DNA of 64,000 bases from Eoetvoesia sp035555955 (GCF_035555955.1 NZ_DATMGA010000028.1:119509-183508), one strand, 5' to 3'. Positions 1 to 8,849 are shown, counted from the stretch's first letter. The notes: generated by a model not told the origin, from the sequence alone. Numbers and translations are program-made.

Positions 1-2
1 CC

Positions 3-1160
3 CTGATTGCACGGCATACGCCGGAAAGCGGGCGGGAGCGGCTGAAAGACGTGCCCGTTGGACCGCGCGACGTGCTGGCCTTCCAGCTTTCGGGCGGCTC
101 CACCGGCCTGCCGAAAATCATCCCGCGTTTCCATGGCGAATACCTGGGCCATAGCGCCGGCTGGTCCAGGCGGTATGCCATCGATGAATCGTCCCGCGTC
201 ATCTGGTCGCTGCCGTTGATGCACAATGCCGGGCAGATCTACGCCATGATGCCCATGGTGCTGCTGGGCGTTACCACGGTGCTGATGCCCAAGGTGGATA
301 TCCAGCGCATGCTGGAGCTGATTCAAGAGCATCGCGTTACGCACGGCCTGTCGATAGGCCCCATAGCCCCGCAGCTGATTGCGTTCCAAGGCATCCGCAA
401 GTATGACCTGTCGTCGCTGAAGCTGTTCGCCACCATGAGCCGGTCCGACACCCTGGAGGAGCATCTGGGCGTGCCCTGCTCCAATCTGTACGGCATTACG
501 GAAGGCCTGTTGCTGGGCTCGCAGGCCGGCGAGCCGGCGTTCGTGCGGCACCATACCCAGGGAACCAGCGGCTGCCCGGACGACGAGATCACCATACGCG
601 AGCCGGGCACGGACCGCATTCTTCCTGCCGGTTCGACGGGCGAGATGTGCTTCCGGGGGCCTTCCAGTCTGCTGGGCTATTACGGCGACCCCGCGGCCAC
701 GCGCGAGGCGCTGACCGACGACGGCTTCGTGCGCAGTGGCGACCTGGTCACCGAGCACTGCCTGGAAGGCCGTTCCTGGTACGCCTTCGAGGGCCGGTTG
801 CGCGACAACATCAATCGCGGCGGAGAAAAAATCGGCTGCGAGGAAGTGGAGGGCTGCATCAGCCATCACCCCGCCATCGCCGACACCAAGCTGGTGGCCA
901 TGCCCGACCCTGTGTATGGCGAGCGCGCATGCGCCTACATCATCGTGCGGCCGGGGCATACGGCGCCCACCATTCCCGAGATGATCGCCTTCCTGACGGA
1001 AATGGGCCTGGCCAAGTTCAAGTGCCCCGAGCGCATCGAGGTGGTGGATGAGTTTCCCACGACCCGGGTGGGCAAGGTGGACAAGGTGGCCCTGCGCAAG
1101 ATGGTGGCCGAGCGGCTGGCCGAAGAAGGCGAGCAGGCCGGGCAAGGGGTCAAGCGATGA
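3..1160 (+). CDS. Aryl-acid AMP ligase (salicylyl-AMP / 2,3-DHB-AMP ligase type), 5'-truncated by window edge
   Basis: The reading frame is open from the first bases of the window, so the N-terminal part lies outside. Visible ANL-superfamily adenylation motifs, in order, are the phosphate loop QLSGGSTGLPKIIPR, YGITEG, a GEMCFRG motif, SGDLV, the hinge region GRLRDNINRGGEKI and the C-terminal VGKVDK carrying the adenylating lysine. The QLSGG(S/T)TG...IPR form is typical of EntE/DhbE-like ligases that adenylate 2-hydroxybenzoates. The stop overlaps the next start (ATGA). Followed by a thioesterase, an importer and a salicylyl-CoA-hydroxylase-like enzyme, it probably activates salicylate or a close analogue. 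The exact acid, and whether the product is the AMP ester or the CoA thioester, is inference. Confidence 0.85.
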   Translation: MIARHTPESGRERLKDVPVGPRDVLAFQLSGGSTGLPKIIPRFHGEYLGHSAGWSRRYAIDESSRVIWSLPLMHNAGQIYAMMPMVLLGVTTVLMPKVDIQRMLELIQEHRVTHGLSIGPIAPQLIAFQGIRKYDLSSLKLFATMSRSDTLEEHLGVPCSNLYGITEGLLLGSQAGEPAFVRHHTQGTSGCPDDEITIREPGTDRILPAGSTGEMCFRGPSSLLGYYGDPAATREALTDDGFVRSGDLVTEHCLEGRSWYAFEGRLRDNINRGGEKIGCEEVEGCISHHPAIADTKLVAMPDPVYGERACAYIIVRPGHTAPTIPEMIAFLTEMGLAKFKCPERIEVVDEFPTTRVGKVDKVALRKMVAERLAEEGEQAGQGVKR

Positions 1161-1639
1161 TGGTCAGCACGGAGCATGTAATCGGCACGCAGCCCTTCAC
1201 CATACGCCGGACCGTCAAGTGGGGCGATTGCGACCCCGCTGGCGTGGTCTACACCGTGGTGTTCGGCGAGTACGTGATCTCGGCGGCCGAGCTGTTCTAT
1301 CGGCATCTGTTCGGCGAAGGGCCGCAGCATGCCAAGGACAGGCACGGCTTTGGAACGCCGACGCGGGGCCTGACCTTCGACTTCCAGCGTTCGCTGCGCC
1401 CGGACGAGCAGTTCGACGTAGAGGTCACGGTGGGCGAGATCCGCTCGCGCACCTACACCCTGGTCATGCATGGGCGCACTTTGGCCGGCGAAACGGTATT
1501 CGTCGCGCGGCTTACACCAATTTGCGTGGCGCGCGGAGAGCGCCGCGCCATTGATATGCCGCTCGTCCTGCGCGAGGCGCTGCAGGCATACCAGGCCGGT
1601 CAGGCGCTGGACCAAGAGCATCACACGAAGCAAAGCTAG
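1157..1639 (+). CDS. 4-hydroxybenzoyl-CoA thioesterase family (hotdog fold) protein
   Basis: 160 residues, the normal length of a 4HBT-type hotdog thioesterase. Near the N-terminus it has WGDCDPAGVVYT, matching the family's DCDPAG motif whose aspartate is catalytic in the Pseudomonas 4-hydroxybenzoyl-CoA thioesterase. Its ATG overlaps the ligase stop (ATGA), so it is translationally coupled. In this operon it would hydrolyse the hydroxylated aryl-CoA, for example gentisyl-CoA to gentisate, after the monooxygenase at 6303-7433. The fold and thioesterase activity are well supported by family. The precise substrate is inferred from neighbours. Confidence 0.88.
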   Translation: MMVSTEHVIGTQPFTIRRTVKWGDCDPAGVVYTVVFGEYVISAAELFYRHLFGEGPQHAKDRHGFGTPTRGLTFDFQRSLRPDEQFDVEVTVGEIRSRTYTLVMHGRTLAGETVFVARLTPICVARGERRAIDMPLVLREALQAYQAGQALDQEHHTKQS

Positions 1640-1696
1640 AAAGCATCATCCATAAACATTATCAAAAAGCATTACTCAAAAAACAGGAGACTAATC

Positions 1697-2872
1697 ATGT
1701 CGATGAAATTGAAAATCGCATTGGGGCTGGCGTCCTTGCTGTGCGCCGCCCAGGCCGGCGCGGTGCAACCCGTCAAGCTGGGGTTCATTGCCGCGCAAAG
1801 CGGTCCGCTGGGCGTACTGGGGGCCGAGCAGAAGCGCGGCCTGGATCTGGCGCTGGAAGCGTTGGGCGGCAAGCTGGGCGGCCACCCTGTGGAATTGTTC
1901 AGCGCCGATTCGCGCGGGGTGCCCGGCACGGCCGTGCAGGAGGCGTCCAAGCTGATAGAGAAGGATGAGGTGGACGTCATTACCGGCGCTACGGCGTCGA
2001 ACGAGATCCTGGCCATGGTCAAGCCCATTTCCAGGGCCGGACTGACCCTGGTGGGGTCGAACGGCGGGCCGTCGCCGCTGGCCGGCAAAGAATGCAATCC
2101 GGGCTATTACAGCGTGGCTTTCCAGAACGACCAATGGAGCGAGGGCATGGGCACCTATATGTCGGCCCACGGCGTCAAGCGCGCCTACTTCATCGGCATG
2201 GACTACCAGGCGGGCTGGGACCACGTGGGCGGCGCGCAGCGCAGCTTCAAGGGTGAAACCGTTGCCAAGGTCTTCACGCCTCAGGCGCAGCTGGACTTCT
2301 CGGCCGAACTGGCGCAAATACGGGCCGCGAAGCCGGACGGCGTGTTCGCGTTCTACCCGGGCGGCGCGGCCATTGCGTTCGTGAAGCAGTACGCCCAGGC
2401 CGGGCTTTCCAAGACGATTCCGCTTTACTCGAATGCCGGCCTAGTCGATACGCTGTTCCTTCCCTCTTTCGGCGACAACGCAGTGGGCGTGGTGATCTCC
2501 AGCCACTACAGCGCCGACCTGGACAATGCGGCGAACAAGAAGTTCGTGGCCGCCTTCCGGGCTAAATACAAGCGCGATCCCTCCAGCTATGCCGCCTCGC
2601 AATACGATGCCGTAATGCTTATCGACCATGCTTTGCGCGACATCGGCGGCGACAAGATCGACAAGGCCAAGCTGCGCGCAGCCCTCGAGACCACGAAATT
2701 CGACAGCGTGCGCGGGGCGTTCAAGTTCAACGTGAACCACATGCCCATCCAGAACATCTATGTGCAGCGCGTCGAGCGCGACAAGAACGGTGAGCTGGCC
2801 CTGCGCCTGCTGGGCGTGGCTCAGGAAAACGCCGCCGACCGCTATGCGCAGGACTGCGCCATGAAGAAGTAG
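1697..2872 (+). CDS. LivK-type ABC transporter substrate-binding protein
   Basis: 391 residues. It starts with a Sec signal peptide (basic MSMKLK, hydrophobic core, cleavage after AGA around residue 22), followed by a periplasmic binding protein type I fold (PVKLGFIAAQSGPLG). A purine-rich CAGGAGA Shine-Dalgarno sits upstream. It is the first gene of a complete five-gene importer directly downstream of an aryl-acid ligase and thioesterase. In Burkholderiales such Liv-like receptors often bind aromatic acids rather than branched-chain amino acids, so an aromatic carboxylate is the likely ligand. Identity of the ligand cannot be read from sequence. Confidence 0.88.
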   Translation: MSMKLKIALGLASLLCAAQAGAVQPVKLGFIAAQSGPLGVLGAEQKRGLDLALEALGGKLGGHPVELFSADSRGVPGTAVQEASKLIEKDEVDVITGATASNEILAMVKPISRAGLTLVGSNGGPSPLAGKECNPGYYSVAFQNDQWSEGMGTYMSAHGVKRAYFIGMDYQAGWDHVGGAQRSFKGETVAKVFTPQAQLDFSAELAQIRAAKPDGVFAFYPGGAAIAFVKQYAQAGLSKTIPLYSNAGLVDTLFLPSFGDNAVGVVISSHYSADLDNAANKKFVAAFRAKYKRDPSSYAASQYDAVMLIDHALRDIGGDKIDKAKLRAALETTKFDSVRGAFKFNVNHMPIQNIYVQRVERDKNGELALRLLGVAQENAADRYAQDCAMKK

Positions 2873-2888
2873 CAGCAGGTTCAAGCTC

Positions 2889-3788
2889 ATGACACTGTCG
2901 AACTTATTCGAGCAGGTCTTCAACGGCCTGCAATACGGGATGCTGCTTTTCCTGATGGCCATGGGCGTGACCCTGATCTTCGGGGTCATGCGGCTGGTCA
3001 ACCTTGCCCATGGTTCCATGTTCATGGTGGGCGGCTACCTGGCCAGCTCGGGACTGCAGGCTTCGGGATCCGTGTGGGTGGCCATAGCGTGCGCGCTGGT
3101 GGGTTCGGCGGTGCTGGGCGCCGTGCTTGAAATCCTGGTGATACGGCCGCTGTACCAGCGCGGCCACCTGGATCAACTGCTGGCCACGTTCGGCGTCACG
3201 CTTACGCTCAACGAACTGGTGGTGGTCATATGGGGGCGCGAACCTGTATTCATGCCGGTTCCCGCCTTGCTGACCGGCCAGGTATCGCTGCTGGGCGTGC
3301 CTTATCCGGTTTATCGGCTGGTCATTACCGGGGTGGCCGTGCTTACGGGGCTGATCCTGATGTGGCTGGTTTCGCGCACGCGCTTCGGCATGCTGGTGCG
3401 GGCCGGCGCCGACAACCGCACGATGGTTGCCGGGCTGGGGGTGAACGTGGTGCTGCTGTATACGCTGGTGTTCAGCCTGGCCGCGGTGCTGGCGGGTCTG
3501 GCGGGAATGATGTCGGGGCCGCTTATTTCCATGCAGCCGGCCGTCGGCGATCCCATTCTCATTCTCACCTTGTCGGTGGTCTGCATTGGCGGCTTCGGTT
3601 CGGTGCGCGGCGCGCTGGTGGCCTCGCTGCTGATCGGCCTGCTCGACACCTTCGGGCGGATATTCGCGCCGCAATGGTTCGGCGCAATGGGCAATACCCT
3701 GGCCAATATGCTGGTGTACATCATCATGGCGCTGGTGCTGTTCTTCAAGCCCGCCGGCCTGTTCACGCTGACGGGGAAAAAAGCATGA
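2889..3788 (+). CDS. LivH-type ABC transporter permease
   Basis: 299 residues, strongly hydrophobic throughout, with the N-terminal pattern of LivH permeases (FNGLQYGMLLFLMAMGVTLI, then RLVNLAHG). It forms one half of the inner-membrane channel of the importer encoded at 1697-6280. It begins 16 bp after the receptor gene, and its stop overlaps the start of the next permease (ATGA), indicating one transcript. Substrate is inferred to be the aromatic acid degraded by the flanking enzymes. Confidence 0.9.
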   Translation: MTLSNLFEQVFNGLQYGMLLFLMAMGVTLIFGVMRLVNLAHGSMFMVGGYLASSGLQASGSVWVAIACALVGSAVLGAVLEILVIRPLYQRGHLDQLLATFGVTLTLNELVVVIWGREPVFMPVPALLTGQVSLLGVPYPVYRLVITGVAVLTGLILMWLVSRTRFGMLVRAGADNRTMVAGLGVNVVLLYTLVFSLAAVLAGLAGMMSGPLISMQPAVGDPILILTLSVVCIGGFGSVRGALVASLLIGLLDTFGRIFAPQWFGAMGNTLANMLVYIIMALVLFFKPAGLFTLTGKKA

Positions 3789-4792
3789 ATCCAAACACAA
3801 ACCCCGCTTTTGCATTCCGGCGCGCCTGGATTCTTTGGGCCTTGCTGGCGCTGCTGCTGGTGCTGCCTTTGCTGGGCGAACCCTATTATGTGAAGCTGGC
3901 GACGCGCATGGTCATTTTCGGGCTGGCGGCGCTTAGCCTGGATCTACTGGTGGGCTATGCCGGGCTGATCAGCTTCGGGCATGCGGCCTTCATGGGCGTG
4001 GGTGCCTATACCGTGGGAATACTGGCCAGCCATGGCCTGGCCAGCGCCTGGGTTGTCTGGCCGCTGGCCATGCTGGCCGGGGCCGTGCTGGCCTTGTGCA
4101 TCGGCGCGGTCTCGTTGCGATGCAATGGGCTGTACTTCATTTTCATTACGCTGGCGTTTTCGCAGATGGTGTATTACGGGGCGCAAAGCCTGCGGCAGTA
4201 TGGCGGGGACGACGGCTTTTCGCTGGATGCTTCCAGCACAATCCTGCCCGGCGTGGATGCTTCGGACCATACGGTGCTGTTCTATGCGTCGGTGGTATTG
4301 CTGTTGGTCGTTTTGTATGCTTGCCGGCGGCTGGTCATGTCGCCGTTCGGGCGGGTGGCCGTGGCGGTGCGCGACAATGAATTGCGCCTGCAGGCCGTGG
4401 GGGTAAGGCCGTATCCGTACAAGCTGGCGATGTTCGTGGTTTCGGGCGCCATCGGGGCCTTGGCGGGCGCGCTCATGGCCAATCTTACGGGCTTCATTTC
4501 GCCGGGCTATGTGTCGTGGCTGGTATCGGGCGAGCTGCTGGTCATGGTCATCCTGGGCTCGGTCGGCACGCTGGTGGGGCCGATACTGGGCGCCGCGCTG
4601 TTCGTCGCTTTCGAATATGTTCTGTCGGACTGGACCGAGCACTGGATGCTGGTGTTCGGCCCCTTGCTGGTGTTGCGGGTGCTGTTGCTCAAGGACGGCA
4701 TATACGGTTTGCTTTTGCGCCGCCCGGCGGTTTCCGCGCCGGCAAGCGGCAGCGGGCGCGCCGAGCCTGCCGGGACGGGAGGGCAGGCATGA
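3785..4792 (+). CDS. LivM-type ABC transporter permease
   Basis: 335 residues from the ATG that overlaps the LivH-type stop. Upstream in-frame codons are open but lie inside the preceding gene. Family hallmarks include LDLLVGYAGLISFGHAAFMG and multiple membrane segments. It pairs with the LivH-type permease to form the translocation pore. The C-terminus is a short Ala/Gly-rich cytoplasmic tail. The stop again overlaps the next start (ATGA). Confidence 0.9.
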   Translation: MNPNTNPAFAFRRAWILWALLALLLVLPLLGEPYYVKLATRMVIFGLAALSLDLLVGYAGLISFGHAAFMGVGAYTVGILASHGLASAWVVWPLAMLAGAVLALCIGAVSLRCNGLYFIFITLAFSQMVYYGAQSLRQYGGDDGFSLDASSTILPGVDASDHTVLFYASVVLLLVVLYACRRLVMSPFGRVAVAVRDNELRLQAVGVRPYPYKLAMFVVSGAIGALAGALMANLTGFISPGYVSWLVSGELLVMVILGSVGTLVGPILGAALFVAFEYVLSDWTEHWMLVFGPLLVLRVLLLKDGIYGLLLRRPAVSAPASGSGRAEPAGTGGQA

Positions 4793-5544
4793 ATACGCCC
4801 TTGCTTGAAATTCGCGGCCTCAAGAAGAAATACGGCTCGTTGACCGTTACCGACAACGTGTCGCTTACCGTGAACGCCAACGAGCTGCATGCGCTTATCG
4901 GCCCCAACGGGGCGGGAAAGACCACCTTGGTCAGCCAGATATCGGGTCAGCTGATGCCCGATTCCGGTTCCATCCTGCTGGAAAGCGAAGACATTGCCAG
5001 GCTGCCCACACCGCAGCGAACGCGGCGTGGCGTGGGCCGCTCGTTCCAGATAACCAGTATTTTTTCCAGCCTGACGGCCCAGGAAAATGTGGCGCTGGCG
5101 GTGCGGGCCAGCCTGGGGCAGAGCCGGGGTTTCTGGAAGCCGGCTTCGGCCTACGGCCAGGCGCGTCAACAGGCGCTGGACTTGCTGGAACAGGTGGGGC
5201 TGGGCGACTGCGGCGATGCGCCGTGCAATGAACTGGCCCACGGGCAGCTGCGCCAGCTGGAACTGGCGCTGGCCTTGGCCGCCAGGCCAAGAATACTCGT
5301 CCTGGACGAGCCCATGGCGGGCCTGGGGCCGGTGGAAGCCCGCCATATGGTAGAGCTGCTTGCCTCGCTGAAGAATGAATGCGCCATTTTGCTGATCGAG
5401 CACGATATGGACGCCGTGTTCGCCCTGGCCGACCGGATTTCCGTTCTGGTGGCCGGCCGCGTGGTGCTTAGCGGTTCGGCGGACGACGTGCGCAACAGCG
5501 ACGAAGTGCGCCAAGCGTATCTGGGAGACGACGATGAAGCATGA
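4789..5544 (+). CDS. LivG-type ABC transporter ATP-binding protein
   Basis: 251 residues. Walker A GPNGAGKTT lies near residue 40, the signature region reads LAHGQLRQLE, Walker B is ILVLDEP and the H-loop is LLIEHDMD. It energises the LivH/LivM-type pore together with the LivF-type ATPase. Start chosen at the ATG overlapping the upstream stop. Its own 3' end overlaps the next gene by 11 bp, a strong sign of coupled translation. Confidence 0.92.
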   Translation: MNTPLLEIRGLKKKYGSLTVTDNVSLTVNANELHALIGPNGAGKTTLVSQISGQLMPDSGSILLESEDIARLPTPQRTRRGVGRSFQITSIFSSLTAQENVALAVRASLGQSRGFWKPASAYGQARQQALDLLEQVGLGDCGDAPCNELAHGQLRQLELALALAARPRILVLDEPMAGLGPVEARHMVELLASLKNECAILLIEHDMDAVFALADRISVLVAGRVVLSGSADDVRNSDEVRQAYLGDDDEA

Positions 5545-6280
5545 CGGAGTATTGCCTGCCCAGGAAGGTTCCGGGGTGCTGCTGGCGCTGGACGGCGTAT
5601 GCAGCGGCTATGGCCTGGGCCAGGTGCTGTTCGAGGTTTCCATGACGATCCGCAAGGGCGAAGTCGTTTCCCTGATGGGGCGCAACGGCATGGGCAAGAC
5701 CACGCTCATCCGCACGGTCATGGGCATGCTGGCGCCTCGCGCCGGGAACATTCAATTTGGCGAGCGGCGGCTCAACGGCCTGGCCATGCATCGCGTCGCC
5801 GCGCTTGGGCTGGGCTGGGTGCCCGAGGGGCGGTTCATTTTCCCCAGCCTTTCTGTGGAAGAGAACCTGGTCGCCACGGCATCGCGCCGGGCCGTATCGG
5901 GGCAGCCATGGACGCTGGAGCGCATCTACGAGCTATTTCCGCGGTTGTACGAGCGGCGCAGGAACGGCGGCGCCCAGCTTTCGGGCGGCGAGCAGCAAAT
6001 GCTGACCATAGGCAGGGCGCTGATGACGAATCCCAGCCTGCTGATCCTGGACGAGGCGACGGAAGGCTTGTCGCCCAAGATACGCCAGGAAATCTGGCGG
6101 ACACTGGGCGTCGTCAAAAGCACCGGCCAGTCGATACTGGTGGTCGACAAGGACGTTCGCGCCCTGGCGAAGCTGGCCGACCGCCATTACATGATTGAAA
6201 AAGGGCGCATTGCGTGGGAAGGCGATTCGGCGGCGTTGTTCGCCGACGCCGGCCTGGCGCAGCGCTATGTGGGTTTATGA
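5534..6280 (+). CDS. LivF-type ABC transporter ATP-binding protein
   Basis: 248 residues. Walker A is GRNGMGKTT, signature LSGGEQQM, and Walker B LLILDEATEGLSP. It is the second ATPase of the importer and overlaps the LivG-type gene by 11 bp. The gene is followed after 22 bp by the FAD monooxygenase, so uptake and ring hydroxylation are probably cotranscribed. Confidence 0.92.
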   Translation: MKHDGVLPAQEGSGVLLALDGVCSGYGLGQVLFEVSMTIRKGEVVSLMGRNGMGKTTLIRTVMGMLAPRAGNIQFGERRLNGLAMHRVAALGLGWVPEGRFIFPSLSVEENLVATASRRAVSGQPWTLERIYELFPRLYERRRNGGAQLSGGEQQMLTIGRALMTNPSLLILDEATEGLSPKIRQEIWRTLGVVKSTGQSILVVDKDVRALAKLADRHYMIEKGRIAWEGDSAALFADAGLAQRYVGL

Positions 6281-6302
6281 ATTTATTGGAAAAGGTGTGC
6301 TC

Positions 6303-7433
6303 ATGAAGATCGATGTCGTTGGCGGCGGTCCGGCCGGAATGTATTTTTCAATGCTGATGAAAAAGCACGATCCTGGTCATCGCATCCGCATATTCGAACA
6401 GAACCCCATGGACGCGACATACGGATGGGGCGTGGTTTTCTCGGACGTGGCGTTGAGCTTCCTGGAAAAGGCGGATCCCGTCTTCTACAAGAAGTTCATT
6501 GCGGGGCACGAGCGCTGCGACTATATGGAAATCGTGCACAAGGGCGTGCATGTCCAGTTGAAGAACAATCATTTTTCACGCGCTTCCCGCATCAATCTGC
6601 TGAAGACACTGCGTGAGGAATGCCTGGCGCAGGGTGTGGAGTTCGAATTCGGAACCCGCATCGACAATGCCGGCAAGCTGGACGGCGCGGACGTCATTGT
6701 GGCGGCGGACGGCGGCAACAGCGCCATTCGCACCCAGTTCGCCCAGCACTTCCAGCCCACCATCGAGACGCGGCGCAACAAGTTCGCCTGGTATGGCACG
6801 CGCCAGCTCTTTCATCCCGTGTCGCTTATTTTCCGGGAAACCGAGCATGGCGTGTTCATGGCCCACTCCTACCAGTACAGCAAGGAGCTAAGCACCTTCC
6901 TGGTCGAGGTGGACCCCGAAACATGGCGCCGCGCCGGCCTGGACACCATGACGGACGAGGAAAGCCGCCGCTATTGCGAAAGCGTGTTTGCGCCCGAGCT
7001 GGGCAGCAATGGCCTGTTGTCGAACCGTTCCATCTGGTTCAACGCGAACGTGGTCAGCAATGCCAAATGGAGTCACGGCAACATCGTGCTGCTGGGCGAC
7101 GCCCTGCGCAGCGTGCATTTCTCGCTGGGCTCGGGCACACGCATGGCCATGCAGGATGCGATTGCGTTGCAGGAAGCCTTTACCCGCAACGGCAGCAACG
7201 TGCAGGCGGCTTTCGCCGATTTCGAAGGCCAGCGCCGCGACTCCTCGTCCAATTTCCAGGAGGCCGCCGCCAAGAGCCTGGACTGGTACGAGAACATCGG
7301 CGAGAAGATGGGGCTGGACCCCGTTTCGTTCGCCTACGACTACATGCGCCGCACCGGCCGCGTCAGCCACGACGACCTGCGCGAACGCGACCCCGATTTC
7401 GTGGCCAGCTACGAGGCGATTGCGGCGGCGTAG
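6303..7433 (+). CDS. FAD-dependent aryl-CoA monooxygenase (salicylyl-CoA 5-hydroxylase / anthraniloyl-CoA monooxygenase family)
   Basis: 376 residues from ATG 6303, which follows a GGAAAAGG Shine-Dalgarno. The N-terminal dinucleotide-binding motif is VVGGGPAGMY. The second FAD motif reads GDALRSVHFSLGSGTRMAMQ, where the HFS-GSGT variant is characteristic of CoA-thioester hydroxylases such as salicylyl-CoA 5-hydroxylase (SdgC of Streptomyces) and the N-terminal half of 2-aminobenzoyl-CoA monooxygenase. It lacks the long C-terminal reductase half of the latter. With the ligase and thioesterase upstream it would convert salicylyl-CoA to gentisyl-CoA using NAD(P)H and O2. Family assignment is firm. 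Substrate is inference from context. Confidence 0.82.
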   Translation: MKIDVVGGGPAGMYFSMLMKKHDPGHRIRIFEQNPMDATYGWGVVFSDVALSFLEKADPVFYKKFIAGHERCDYMEIVHKGVHVQLKNNHFSRASRINLLKTLREECLAQGVEFEFGTRIDNAGKLDGADVIVAADGGNSAIRTQFAQHFQPTIETRRNKFAWYGTRQLFHPVSLIFRETEHGVFMAHSYQYSKELSTFLVEVDPETWRRAGLDTMTDEESRRYCESVFAPELGSNGLLSNRSIWFNANVVSNAKWSHGNIVLLGDALRSVHFSLGSGTRMAMQDAIALQEAFTRNGSNVQAAFADFEGQRRDSSSNFQEAAAKSLDWYENIGEKMGLDPVSFAYDYMRRTGRVSHDDLRERDPDFVASYEAIAAA

Positions 7434-7456
7434 CTGGGTCTTGGCATGGCCGGGTC

Positions 7457-8089
7457 CTAGTTCTTGGGGTTTTCCCACAGCACGTCGGATCCGCCCGCGT
7501 TTTTGTTTAGTACGCGGGCCAGCACGAAGCATAGGTCCGAGAGGCGGTTCAGGTATTGGCGGGGCGGTTCGTTGACCGGTTCGCTGCGATGCAGCGTGAT
7601 GACCGATCTTTCCGCGCGGCGGCAGACGGTGCGGGCCAGGTGGGCCAGCGATGCCGCCTGCGTGCCGCCGGGCAGTATGAATTCCTTGAGCGGGGTCAGC
7701 GTGGCGTTGTGTTCGGCCAGGGCGGTATCCAGAAAGGCCACGTGTTCGGCTGTCAAAGCCGTGTGATCCGGAATGCACAGCTCCGCGCCGAGGTCGAACA
7801 GGTGATGCTGGATGCGGGACAGGAGAGCATCGACCTGGCTTCGAGCATGAATTCGATTTTCACCCGTGATATGGCCAAGGCCGGGACGCGGGCGTGCATC
7901 CTGCGTTGGCTCGTCGGCGCCGTCGTGTTGTATTTGCGCGCGCAGCATGCCTATGACGGTGTTCAGTTCGTCCACGTCGCCCATGGCGGCGATGCGCGGC
8001 GCGTCCTTGTCGACGCGGCTGCCGTCGCCAAGGCCGGTGGTGCCCTGGTCGCCGGTGCGGGTTGCAATGACTGACAAGCGTGTGGCCAT
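7457..8089 (-). CDS. Cob(I)alamin adenosyltransferase, PduO-type (ATR)
   Basis: 210 residues. The N-terminal TRTGDQGTTGLGDG is the ATP-binding loop of PduO-type corrinoid adenosyltransferases. Later motifs FILPGG, CRRAER and YLNRLSDL complete the active site. The enzyme adenosylates cob(I)alamin to coenzyme B12 in the cytoplasm. A run of about 20 extra residues (roughly 55-75, rich in D/P/R) is inserted between the first two helices compared with common homologues. It is convergent with the monooxygenase gene and divergent from the small periplasmic protein at 8191. Confidence 0.93.
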   Translation of the reverse strand: MATRLSVIATRTGDQGTTGLGDGSRVDKDAPRIAAMGDVDELNTVIGMLRAQIQHDGADEPTQDARPRPGLGHITGENRIHARSQVDALLSRIQHHLFDLGAELCIPDHTALTAEHVAFLDTALAEHNATLTPLKEFILPGGTQAASLAHLARTVCRRAERSVITLHRSEPVNEPPRQYLNRLSDLCFVLARVLNKNAGGSDVLWENPKN

Positions 8090-8190
8090 GGTGATTTCCT
8101 TGGATGCCGCTGGGGCTTACAATTGAGTGTCCGGTCGCGGTGCCCGCATGCTGGTTGCGGAACACGGACGCCGATCAAGGAGTGTAGCGT

Positions 8191-8493
8191 ATGTCTTTTT
8201 CCCATCGTCATTTGCAGCAGGCCTTGGCGGCGGCGCTGGCCGTGGCTTCGGTGTATTCGGCCGCGGCCGTTGCGCAGGAAGCCTCGGGCTCGGGCGAAGT
8301 GCGCCGGGTGGACCCTGCCGCCGGAAAAATCACCATCAAACAGGGCGCCATCGCCGACTTGCAATTGCCGGCCATGACGCTGGTCTATCGTGCCGACCCG
8401 GCCCTGCTGAAAGACATCAAGCCCGGCGACAAGATCAGCTTCAGCGCAAAGCGCGAGGGCGATAAATACGTGGTCACCAAAATCAGCAAATAA
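8191..8493 (+). CDS. Small periplasmic CusF-like protein lacking most metal ligands
   Basis: 100 residues with a signal peptide ending near AVAQEA and a CusF-type OB-fold domain (GEVRRVDPAAGKITIK, then LPAMTLVYRADP). It follows a good AAGGAG Shine-Dalgarno. E. coli CusF binds Cu(I)/Ag(I) through His36, Trp44, Met47 and Met49. In the aligned stretch here only the methionine equivalent to Met47 remains (PAMTL), while the His, Trp and second Met positions are Gln, Leu and Leu. It may therefore not be a copper chaperone despite its family. No efflux genes are adjacent. Confidence 0.8.
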   Translation: MSFSHRHLQQALAAALAVASVYSAAAVAQEASGSGEVRRVDPAAGKITIKQGAIADLQLPAMTLVYRADPALLKDIKPGDKISFSAKREGDKYVVTKISK

Positions 8494-8611
8494 GCGTGAA
8501 TGGACGGGCGCAGGGGTGGAGCCGTAACCGCCCTCACGCTGCGCCCGCATTGCGGCGAGCGGCTTACACGCCTCAACGGGATCCCCCTCGATAAACGTTA
8601 ACAGGCCCTAA

Positions 8612-8808
8612 AGGCCGTTCCGGCCTGGCGTTGCGCGTTCGGCCAACTCCTGTGCGCAGTTCCCCTGGATGAGCAGGATGGTCTTCGTGACAATGGGTCC
8701 ATGGTGAAGAGCTCCGGCCCAAGGGCCGGAGCTTCTCCGCCACGATACGGGGGCGCCTTGGGCGCCGTATCGACGTTGCCTAGCTTGACTTCGGCCTGAA
8801 GGCCGAGG
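8612..8808. repeat. Array of four GC-rich hairpins in an intergenic region
   Basis: The 356-bp gap between the CusF-like gene and the GlcF-like gene contains no convincing gene. It holds four successive self-complementary elements. These are AGGCCG-TTC-CGGCCT at 8612-8626; a 10-bp perfect stem with loop CAAG at 8710-8733; a GATAC/GGCGCC-containing stem with a 3-nt bulge at 8744-8771; and TCGGCC-TGAA-GGCCGA at 8791-8806. None is followed by a T-tract, so they are not typical terminators. A comparable array lies at 20285-20375. Confidence 0.6.
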
Positions 8809-8849
8809 CTTGCGCTTTGGCGTGTGGTCAATGGCCGGACACCCTATTC

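Noticed and set aside
6195..6302. Longer N-terminus for the FAD monooxygenase
   Set aside because: Codons before ATG 6303 overlap the LivF-type gene and lie before a good Shine-Dalgarno and the immediate GGGPAG motif.
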